A DNA stretch of 64,000 nt, taken from assembly GCA_028641055.1 (NCBI GenBank), contig CM054062.1, forward strand, positions 178,766,726-178,830,725, given 5' to 3'. Position numbers and translations under genes: made by a program. Positions 55,384-64,000 of this stretch are shown one piece after another; positions within the stretch are counted from its first letter, which is position 1; every line of letters starts with the position of its first letter. The notes beneath the pieces are model-generated. The model worked only from the letters and a program-made list of their open reading frames with translations, was not told where the DNA came from and made no database searches. This DNA is from Alopecurus myosuroides. Taxonomy: Eukaryota > Streptophyta > Magnoliopsida > Poales > Poaceae.

Positions 55384-55625
55384 TCTGCTTCTCCCGGTAG
55401 TACCGGACGGGCCCGGTAGTACCGCATGTTGCACAGGCGGTAGTACCGTGCGAGCTCGGTAGTACCGGCTGTAGAGATTTTCACGGAATGAGTCGGTTTC
55501 TATATCCACAGACGGTAGTACCGGGCACGTCCGGTAGTACCGGGTGTGTAAGTTTGAGCGGAAAATTTTCTTTCGACTATACACCACGCGGTAGTAACGG
55601 CTCCGGTCGGTAGTACCGGGGCACC
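55384..55625 (-). repeat. CGGTAGTACCG array upstream of the Copia B third gene
   Basis: Eight copies of CGGTAGTACCG or close variants (for example 55394-55404, 55413-55423, 55438-55448). Two more lie at about 54979-55003, inside the probable intron. The motif is that of the Copia B LTR array. Confidence 0.85.
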
Positions 55626-56125
55626 CTTCCTCTTCCTCAGGAGACAATTTTTGAGTATGTTCAAGAATATAAGTTGTTTCCTTAGATGAGATAGGCTTAG
55701 GATGGAGAACCAAACTAGAGATAGTACTTCTCCCCCTCACTTGCAAGAACACACAAATAAAGGCCAAGTGAGAGAGATTTTCCTAAGAGAAACACTTAGC
55801 TAGGAAAACGAGAGAAGTGCAAAGAACTCAAAAATAAATCCCAACTAAGATCCAACTCTTCACAAAGAAGAGGTTGGTGGCCTAAGCCACCATCTAAGAG
55901 AATGTTGGTATGCCACCGCGAACATATATCTTGGATGCATTGCAAATTCTCGACATTGAAGCTCACAATTCAACATTAGAAGAAGAGAGATAACAATGTT
56001 TTTTTTTGCTTTGGGCATAATGGGGGGAGGGAGAACCCAATATGTTAGGATAACACACCCCCCCTATGTCCATGCCTACACCTAAACCCAAACATGTATC
56101 AACTGTAGGGGTGTGTGCAAGATCT

Positions 56126-57112
56126 TCAAGTCAAACTCCTAGAATCGATGATATTTAGCTCATTCCTCAAGAACATGAATCTTGCATCATCAAGAGGATT
56201 CGTGAGGATGTCCGCGAGATTATCCTTCGTGGGGACATATTCTAGCTCAATATCACCTCTTGCCACATGATCCCGGATGAAATGATGACGAATCTCAATA
56301 TGCTCTAACCTTGTGTGTTGCACGGGGTTGTAGGCGATCTTGATGGCACTTTCATTCTCACACATGAGAGGCACCTTATCCAAGTGAACATCATACTCTG
56401 TCATGGTTTTCCTCATCCATAGCAATTGGGTGCAAGCACTAGCGGCCACCACATACTCCTCTTCGGAGGTGGAGAGAGATATACAATTTTGCTTCTTGGA
56501 AGACCAACTCACCAAGGACCTACCAAGAAATTGGCAAGCCCCGGAAGTAGACTTCCTATCATCTTGATCAGCGGCCCAATCCGATTCCGTGTAGCCCTTG
56601 AGATAAAATTGTGCCCCCTTTGAGTACCACAAACCAAAACTTGAGGTATGAACCAAATACTGAAAGATCCTATAGGCCGCCAGTAAGTGGCTTTTCTTAG
56701 GAGCCGCTTGATATCTTGCACACACACTTAGACTCAAAACGATATCGGTCCTAGATGCACAAAGATAAAGAAAAGAACCAATCATGGAATGATACAACTT
56801 TTGGTCCACATCTTTACCATCCGGATTCCGCTTGAGGTGGCATTTGACTTGCATAGGAGAAGGCTTCATTTTTGCACCTTGGAAATTAAACCTCTTGAGC
56901 ATTTCTTGGGTTTACTTGGCTTGAGAAATGGAAGTCCCACGAGCCAATTTCTTGATCTCAAAGCCAAGGAAGAATTTAAGCTCTCCCATCATGGACATCT
57001 CAAACCTATCAGTCATAAGCTTTAAGAACTCATTATTAAAAGCTTGGTTAGTTGAGCCAAATATAATATCGTCCACATAGAGTTGGCATATGAAAAACTC
57101 TCCCTTTGCCCT
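56126..57112 (-). pseudogene. Copia B reverse transcriptase C-terminus and RNase H
   Basis: The frame from 57112 follows a TAG stop and holds the intact catalytic 'QLYVDDIIFGSTN', so the metal-binding aspartates are kept. 'LKLMTDRFEMSMMGEL' follows. A TAA stop lies near 56911. From 56902 the frame is open to the end: 'KRNPDGKDVDQKLYHSMIGS', 'RIFQYLVHTSSFGLWYSKG', 'GYTESDWAADQDDRKSTSG', 'SLSTSEEEYVVAASACT', 'VPLMCENESAIKIAYNP' and 'HHFIRDHVARGDIELEYVPT'. Within RNase H the usual TEAEY reads SEEEY and D-N-E reads E-N-E, changes that could weaken activity. Confidence 0.92.
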
Positions 57113-57745
57113 CTATGTGAAAAGGGTGGGGTTGATCTTCCCAACTTCAAAACCACGGTATTCCAATAACTCTCTAAAATGCTCATACCACGCACGTGAT
57201 GCTTGTTTAACTCCATAGAGCGCCTTATCAAGCTTGTAGTCATGGTTAGGAAAGTTGAGGTTCTCAAACCCTGGAGGTTGCTTAACATATACCTCCTCTT
57301 TTAGTGGACCATTCAAGAAAACACTTTTGACATCCATTTGTTGCAACTTAAAATTATGCGAAGATGCATATGCAAGAAGGATACGGATGGACTCAAGGCG
57401 AGCCACGGGAGCATAGGTCTCATCGAAGTCAATGCCTTCCACTTGAGTGTAGCCTTGAGACACCAATTTGTCCTTGTTCCATATGACAATACCATGCTCA
57501 TCTTGCTTGTTCTTGAATATCCACTTAGTGCCAATAACATTGTGGCATTCTTTGGGCTTCTCAACTAGCTTCCAAACCTTATTGCACTCAAAGTTATTGA
57601 GCTCATCATGCATAGCTTCAACCCAATCTAAGTCCTCAAGAGCTTCAAACACCTTCTTTGGTTCCACCATGGATATGTGAGCTTGATGCTCACTAAAGTT
57701 TGCCAATTTCCTTCTTGTGGTTCTTCTAGCTTGAACATGTTCCAA
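57113..57745 (-). pseudogene. Copia B reverse transcriptase N-terminal part
   Basis: Open for 210 codons, with '[20 protein letters not shown]', '[17 protein letters not shown]', '[18 protein letters not shown]' and '[19 protein letters not shown]'. The last part is the conserved '[20 protein letters not shown]'. It stops at TAG 57115-57113, shortly before the catalytic YVDD. The upstream integrase tail overlaps in another frame. Confidence 0.92.
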
Positions 57746-59558
57746 AATTTTGTTGTCGGATGCATAATTTTCTTCAAAGATCTTCTTATCCTTCTAGCAC
57801 GACGGGCTTCGATCTCCTCATTATTGCAAGGAGGAATCACGTGATCATCTTGATCATTTAGGTCCCCGTCTTGACCAACTTGGCCTTGATCATCATCATC
57901 GTCGTCATCATCAACAACAACAACATCTTCAACACTAGCTTTAACTTGAGGATAGGAGGATGAGGAAGGTTGATCTTGGCCTTGACCTTGACTAGCTTGA
58001 ATTATAGGAGTGGTTGCATCTTGCATAGTAACTTGGTCAATGGGAGGAGGGTCTTCAACATGTTCTTGGTTAGGTGCATCACTTGGCTCCTTGGCTTGTT
58101 CTTCTATTGCAGAGGAGGGCTCCACTTGAGTAGAGCATAGTACTTCTCGAGTCGCCATAAGGCGTCCCTCAATGGGGCGGAAAAATCCCACACCCATCAT
58201 TCCTATGGCTTCTTGAGGCATTTCAACATCTACATTAGAAACATGAAACTGCGCCACTTGGGAGCCATCATTTTCTTCGGAAACCACACTACAAGATTCT
58301 ATGACAATCCGTGAGGCTTTGTCAAAGACTCTATAAGTGTGCGATTCGGCACCATAACCAACAAATATACCCTCAATAGTTTTAGATTGGAATTTAGACA
58401 ACCGAACACCCTTGATCAAATAGAAGCGCTTACAACCGAATACACAAAAGTAGGAGACGTTGGTTTTGTTGCCCGTGAGGATCTCATATGGAGTCTTGTC
58501 CAAGCCCTTGTAGATGTAGAGGCGGTTGGAGGAGTGGCATGCGGTGGAAACGGCCTCAGCCCATATATATTGGGGAGAAGAATACTCCGCCAACATGGTC
58601 CTTGACATATCCAATAGATTTCTATTCTTCCGCTCGGCTACACCATTTTGTTGAGGGGTGTAGGTGGCGGAATATCAATGACGAATACCCTCAACACTAG
58701 GAATTCATTTAAAGTGTATTTCTTGAACTCGGAGCCATTGTCACTTCTAATGGCCATGATTTGGATATTGTGTTGACGTTGCACTTGGTTGGTGAAGTCG
58801 ATGATAGTTTGTTGGGTCTCACTTTTGCACATGAAGAAATAAACCCAAGTGTATCTTGAGTAGTCATCGACAATCACCAAGAAATACTTCTTGCCTCCAA
58901 GACTTGCCTCGGGCACGACACCAAAGAGATCAACATGGAGAAGCTCCAAGATCCTCTTTGATGAGATAATAGTCTTGGCCTTGTGGGCAGCATCATGCAT
59001 CTTTCCTTCAACACACGACCAACAAACGCGATCTTTTGAAAAGGAAACATTTTCTTTTAGTCTGAGGATAAGTCCACCTTTGTGAAGACTTTGCAAAGTT
59101 CTCATCTCGACATGGGATAAGCCGAGATGCGACAACCACCCCACGTCCGCCTTTCCGAAAAGACACATTGTTTGAGAGTTGGTAGACTTCGAAAAGTCCA
59201 CCACGAACAACTCATTTTCAACATGTCCCACGTATGCGACGTCAAGAGTCTTTCTCCTCAAAAGGACCACAATATCAGGATCAAAGAAGATGGAGAAACC
59301 CATCCTCCCTAAAGGACGAACTGAAAGTAAATTGTAACCAAGGGATTCAACAAGCATGACGTCCACTATAGTGATATCAGGAGCAATCACAACCTTGCCA
59401 AACCCCGATACCTTAGACTTGGATTTGTCTCCATAGGTGATAGTTGCATCAATATCATTTGGGCGCAACTCCGTCACAAGTTCTTTGCTTCTGGTCATAT
59501 GACTAGTGCATCCACTATCAATTATCCATTTATACCCACCGGAAGCATAGTCCTGCAA
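57628..59558 (-). pseudogene. Copia B protease-linker and integrase, frameshifted
   Basis: The first frame (59558-58638) has the protease site 'WIIDSGCTSHMTRSKEL' and the GAG-pre-integrase zinc segment 'LGLSHVEMRTLQSLHKGG' with 'CWSCVEGKMHDAAHK'. The integrase core follows with 'VIVDDYSRYTWVYFFM' and 'MAIRSDNGSEFKKYT'. A frameshift near 58680 falls in the segment with the catalytic glutamate. The second frame (58614-57628) shows 'PQYIWAEAVSTACHSSNRLY', 'YEILTGNKTNVSYFCVFGCK' and an aspartate-rich low-complexity linker ('VVVDDDDDDDDQGQ'). Confidence 0.92.
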
Positions 59559-59562
59559 GAGA

Positions 59563-61983
59563 TCATTGACTAGAGTTAGGACCCGAGTAGGGTCCCTTCA
59601 TGTTAGCAACAAGGGTCTTTGGAACCCAAATGGTATAGTCAATGTAACCTTCAATAGGACCAACATATTTAGTTTGCACAACACCATAATAATCAACATA
59701 TAAGAAATTGTGTGGATTGTTAGTTCCCGCGGAAATGCTACGAGTAGTGTTGTCCCTCATGACACCACCACCAGGAGCAACATTGTTAGCTTGTGCGGGA
59801 ATGCTACGCGTAGTGTTGTCCCTAATGACAATACCACCCGAAGCACATGTTTGGCCTTCTTCTTGTTCTTCTTCTTCTTGTTCTTTTTCTCAGCAACATA
59901 GCCAAGACCTTGCTTGCCCACTTGTTGCCTTGGAGCACTTACTTGTGGTCTAGAGGCAACCACTTGTGGGCTAGAGGCCACAACCTTCTCAACTTGAGGG
60001 CTCTTGCCCTTGAGCCTTGCTAGCTCATCCTTCAACCTAGCATTTTCCTCAATAACATTTGCATGATCACAAGAAGAAGTAGAGGTGCTAGGGGTGTTGT
60101 ATTGATTAAGTTGAGTTTGAAGTTGTTCATGTAACTCTTTGAGGGTAGAGTGTTGACTCTCTAAGGCCTTGTGAGCCTTGGTGATCTTTTAAAACTCCTC
60201 GGTTAGTTTATCATGACCAACCCCAAACTCAACCTTATCCTTTTTAGCCTTTTTATATTTAGCAATTGCAAGATCACGTTCTTTAGTGATATTAGAGACA
60301 AGTTCATTATGTGACTCTTCAATAGAAAGTTCCTCTCTAAGAGAAGCTCTACCATTGTGCTCTTCCTCAAGATTCATGGAGAGAGATGCCATTTCATCCG
60401 CATCCCTCCTTCTAATCTCACCTTTCTTCTCAAGAGCTTCATGGGCCTCTCCCAATTGGCTCATGAGGTGATCAAAGTACTTCTTGGGCTCATGAGGATG
60501 ATTCTCATTTGGGGATTCAAAAAGTGATGAAGATGATGGAGTTGAAGCAATAGAAAGAGCGGCCACTTCACTTGTGGTTTGTTCTTCTTCATCACTTCCG
60601 GAGTCATACTCCTCTTGGGTCACGAGCACAAACTTGGTGGGAGTCTTCTTGTTGAAGGGTTTCCCCTTGAAATGAGGCTTCTTGTACTCAATCTTGTACT
60701 TGTCCTTGCGAATTAGCTTGCCACCGTGATGTTATCTATTCTCAAAGGGGCACTCCGCAATGAAATGGTGCTTGTCAAGACAATTGAAGCACGACCTCAC
60801 CCTTTGAGTCCCTTCATTGCCATAGCGAGACTTGGTCTTCTCCTCAACATAAGCCTTTTCCTTGGATGGATTCTTCCAAAACTTTTGCACGGTAAGAGAA
60901 ATGATATATTTGAGCATGGGGTCATACTCTTGATCCTTCAACAGAGCCAATTTCTCAAAGAAATCTTTTTCATACTCAACCTCCCTTGAGAGTACCTTGG
61001 CCTTCAAAGCAACCAATGCTCCTTTGTGCATTCCTAGAGCTGTAGCACGGTTGTCAAGAGCATTTTTGGTTTGAACTTGATAGGAGCACACTTCTTGCAT
61101 CACTTGGGTTGAGGTCAAGGATGCAAAGTCATGTCTTCCTTGAATGCTCTTCAAGTTTGTGGGATCAAAAGACATGAGAGCAATCATGTACTTCCTCTTG
61201 ATCCAAGCATCATCAACTACTTGGCACCGACATTATTGAATGCGGTGGCAAGAGTCTTGAGCCTTCGGTACATCTCAACATGGCTCTCACCATCATGCAT
61301 ATAAAACCCTTTGGCCTCATTGCTCAAGGCATCATACCTATTCCTTTGCATACTCTCATTTCCCACAAACATGACGACAAGAGCGTCCATTGTTTCCTTG
61401 GCGGTGGAGTATTGTTGAAGATGAGGCATATGGTTAGGACCCACGACTTGTTGAATGATGGGCAAGGTGGTGTAGTTGAGTTGACAATCTACAGCTTCTC
61501 TTCTTGTCAAGTTATTGGGGTCATGTGGCTTGTATCCATCTCGAGTGACCCTCCAAAGTCCTATACAAGAAGAGTTCAAGTGAGTTTCCATGTAATATTG
61601 CTACTCACCAAAAGATGTGCAACAATTTTAGGAGGTTCTCCTCTAGGAATTATATGGGGATATGGGATGGGAGGTTCAGGAGAATAGAATCCTTCGAAAA
61701 CGTGGTATTCACCTTTTCCTTCTGTACCCTTATCGGTGGAGTTCTTAGTGGAAGCATCTTTAGTTGGTTCACCATTTTCCCCATTCACGGCACCCTCCGG
61801 TGGTCCAACCGTAGGGGATATAGTGGAGGTCTCCAGTTCCTTGGCTTTCATGAATTGAAACATTAGAGTTCGCAATTCATCGATTTTGCTCTCCATGGAT
61901 GAGGTCAATGAATTTTTTAACTCATTGAGATCATCCATCGAGACACTCGCCACAGAACCGACGACATCCAGAACATCGGCCAT
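59563..61983 (-). pseudogene. Copia B gag, several frameshifts
   Basis: Start at 61983 ('MADVLDVVGSVASVSMDD'), about 40 bp after the primer site. The N-terminal frame is acidic and ends at a shift near 61580. The UBN2-type domain follows (61591-61217) with 'NLTRREAVDCQLNYTTLPII' and 'HVEMYRRLKTLATAFNNVG'. The next frame (61187-60732) has the CCHC zinc knuckle 'CFNCLDKHHFIAECPF'. From about 60629 to 59757 there is a coiled-coil-like tail and a lysine-rich stretch ('KNKKKKNKKKA'). The order matches Copia A gag. Confidence 0.88.
59726..59840. repeat. Local direct duplication in the Copia B gag-protease linker
   Basis: GCGGGAATGCTACG followed by GTAGTGTTGTCCCT occurs twice about 69 bp apart (near 59729 and 59798). 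The duplicated stretch encodes 'MRDNTTR' and its shifted counterpart. Confidence 0.75.
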
Positions 61984-62022
61984 ACTAAACTCTTAGGCGG
62001 TTAAGCCCGATAAAAGAGCCGA

Positions 62023-62035
62023 GGCTCTGATACCA
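62023..62035 (-). other. Primer-binding site of Copia B (tRNA-Met type)
   Basis: TGGTATCAGAGCC on the minus strand two bases after the 5' LTR. Confidence 0.93.
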
Positions 62036-62053
62036 ATTGAACGGATAGTAAGG

Positions 62054-62078
62054 GCACCTAGAGGGGGTGAATAGGTGC
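62054..62078 (-). promoter_or_regulatory. U5 hairpin upstream of the Copia B primer site
   Basis: Minus strand: GCACCTA pairs with TAGGTGC, loop TTCACCCCCTC, ending about 18 bases before the primer site. Confidence 0.6.
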
Positions 62079-62723
62079 TACGACCAATTTTAATTTTTCT
62101 TCAATATTAGGCTTGACACAAAGGTAAATTCTCTAGATAATGCAACTACGGTGAATTTACCTATATTACAAGAACAAGCACAAACACAATACAAGCACAA
62201 GTAAAGGAGGAAGGGAACGAGGTAACCGATATGGAGCACGTGGATACACGATGTATTCCCTAGTTCCTCCTTGTTAAGGGGTACGCCTCGTTGTAGGGGT
62301 GCGAGCTCGCCACAAAGGCCTACTCAATGCCACAAAGGCCTCACCCTATTCTCCGATGAACCCCGCCATAAAGGCCTAGTTCACCTTCCACTATTGATCT
62401 CCTTTGAGTCGGGAATCGAATCCTTTACAAACACGCTTGGGGCACACACCCACAACAAAATTGGGGGATTCCAACAATCACCAACAAATGTAGCAACGGA
62501 GTCTAGGTTCTCCACAAGGAAACCCTATACTAGATCCCTCAAGTGAATGAGGGGGAAATGAAAAACGGCTTGATGGAGATGTAGATCTGGGGATTCTCCT
62601 TCAATCCTCCAAGAATCAACGAGTTTGGGTGGATGGATTGAGAGGAATCGAAGTTTTGGTGATCTCTAATGAATGCACTTGAATGCTTGAACGAACTAGA
62701 TCTAGGGGAAGAAGGGGATGGAC

Positions 62724-62731
62724 TATTTATA
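62724..62731 (-). promoter_or_regulatory. TATA box of Copia B 5' LTR
   Basis: TATAAATA between GATGGG and GTCCATCCC on the minus strand, downstream of the CGGTAGTACCG array. Confidence 0.72.
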
Positions 62732-63334
62732 CCCATATCCCATATCTGACCGTTTGGGCATTTAGTGCTACACTCGGTACTACCGGACGCCTTCCGGTAG
62801 TACCGCCCGTGCAAATCTACACCTTTGGTCAACGCAGTTTCGCAGACGCTGAACACAGTAGTACCGCGATGAACCACCGAACGCCCGGTAGTTCCGGATT
62901 AAGCAGAAGGTTGGCGATGAAATCCAGTGCACATATCTTGAACCTTCCGAGAAAATACGGTACTACCGCGCGGGTGCGGTAGTACCGCGCTGAACTTCCG
63001 GACGCACCCGGTAGTTCCGAACTAAAGAGAACGTGGGGCTTCATGTCCTGTGCGCAGAACTTGAACCTTCCATGGAAATACGGTAGTACCGTGCTTGAAC
63101 TACCGCACACACCCGATAGTTCCGGATTAGAGATAAGGTAGAGCTTTGAGTTCCAGTGCGCATCCCTTGAAAATCCGGTTGTACCGGACAACGCCCAGTA
63201 GTACCGGCCAAGACAGAAAACCCAGTATTGAGGTTAATTTCAACCATGAGCATAGAGGGAATTACCATGATATGAAATATAAGTTCAATACCCTAAAAAC
63301 ACTTAGCACACATTAGTGGGGAAATGCTCTTTCA

Positions 63335-63490
63335 ACCTACACGCGCATGTCATCGACGACGTGATACATGCCACGCCACACCACCTCATTAACCCTCCAA
63401 CCAACATCTACTCCTAAAACAATCTCCCATGAGGGAGAACGACATCAGACAATGCCATTGTACGATCCGTGAGACCAAGATCTAGAGTTT
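63335..63490. repeat. Tandem duplication, copy 2 (right part)
   Basis: Continues copy 2 after Copia B and matches 50468-50622 of copy 1, including CACCACCTCAT and GAGGGAGAACGAC. After GATCTAGAGTTT the two copies part. Confidence 0.8.
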
Positions 63491-64000
63491 AATCAAAGCA
63501 CATCCTCGGCGAGGAAATGAGAACTACATGGTTCCAACAAAGACAAGGGATCCTAGACGATACCTCCATGGATGGGTGTGACAATTAGAGCGCCATCATC
63601 GAATGCTTCGAGGATTTTGGATTTCCATGGAGACTCACAAATCAAGACGACATAAGCAACTCCCACGACCTCTGAGATATACGATGCCCAAAGTCGTCGC
63701 CATTCGCCAGCTCCGGCCAAAAGTCGAAAGCCAAAGCAAGGTTTTCACCCTGAGAAAAACACAAGTCATCCGGTCGTGCCATACCTTGCTCCAAACTAAC
63801 GTCGCAGCCATATGTAACCCCTCACGACCTCCGCCACCACGTAGTGTGGGAGAGGCCCCGCTGTTGCCATGGGACCCAATTTCCTACGCATGAAATGTCG
63901 AAAGGTAAGAACCGTCGCGACTGTCCGAGAGTGGTCTGTCAACGGACATGAACTCTCAGAAGGTTCGAACACTGGGAGCTAACCACAGTTCTCACACCTC
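63491..64000. other. Unassigned sequence at the right edge
   Basis: No domain is recognisable. The text style (TTTTCACCCTGAGAA, CTCACGACCTCCGCCACCACG) is like repeat-derived sequence common in large grass genomes, but I cannot name the family. Confidence 0.35.

Larger units (their letters stand above)
51725..63334 (-). mobile_element. Copia B: second SIRE/Maximus-like Copia retrotransposon
   Basis: An 11.6 kb minus-strand element with LTRs at 62038-63334 (5') and 51725-53091 (3'), primer site, polypurine tract and the ACCTA duplication. Gene order is gag, protease, integrase, reverse transcriptase, RNase H and a third gene, as in Copia A. The protein blocks are similar but clearly a different family, and the LTRs share almost nothing with Copia A except the U5 hairpin loop and the promoter layout. 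Several frameshifts and stops make it defective. Confidence 0.95.
62038..63334 (-). repeat. 5' LTR of Copia B
   Basis: 1297 bp, TGAACGG...CTTTCA, followed by the ACCTA duplication. It contains the array at about 62775-63205 and TATAAATA at 62724-62731. Confidence 0.95.

Overview
The window looks like intergenic DNA from a large-genome grass, probably Pooideae/Triticeae-like (inference). Almost all of it can be assigned to transposable elements nested inside one another. No complete host gene, rRNA, tRNA or CRISPR array was found. The grass call rests on 4-5 kb Gypsy LTRs, an Athila-type element with a tRNA-Asp-like primer site, SIRE/Maximus-like Copia elements with an extra 3' gene, PIF/Harbinger elements with TAA target sites, and a Pack-MULE.

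Left nest (1-39364). An old Ty3/Gypsy element on the + strand has a decayed pol (1095-3930) and a 3' LTR starting at 3966. A SIRE-like Copia element on the minus strand (Copia A, 7857-38655, TSD CATGG) is inserted in that LTR. Copia A carries a Pack-MULE (9391-10851, TSD TAATTAAAT) holding a 2-oxoglutarate dioxygenase exon. Its gag is split by an Athila-like gag-protease-only element (18735-35909, TSD GCCTC). That element is split in turn by a 9.0 kb element made of two 4.3 kb LTRs around only 474 bp (22885-31911, TSD TCCAT). Every border is supported by a matching target-site duplication, so the order of insertion can be read directly.

Middle (39365-49371). There is a cluster of Harbinger elements. 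One carries an uncharacterised acidic-tail ORF and a hAT-like insert with a LINE RNase H fragment. A second carries only the Myb-like ORF1. A third, immediately next to it, carries only the DDE transposase. An unassigned stretch (46632-48029), a MITE-like repeat and a hAT-like foldback element follow.

Right part (49372-64000). A roughly 2 kb sequence is tandemly duplicated. The first copy holds a 336 bp Harbinger MITE; the second is split by a second, diverged SIRE-like Copia element (Copia B, 51725-63334, TSD ACCTA).

The two Copia families give the most interesting signals. Both carry a homologous third gene between pol and the 3' LTR, with signs of splicing. Both have near-palindromic repeat arrays in the LTR upstream of a TATA box set in a palindrome, and repeat the same motif upstream of the third gene. 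Both have a hairpin just upstream of the primer-binding site whose stem differs in sequence but keeps pairing, around a conserved C-rich loop.
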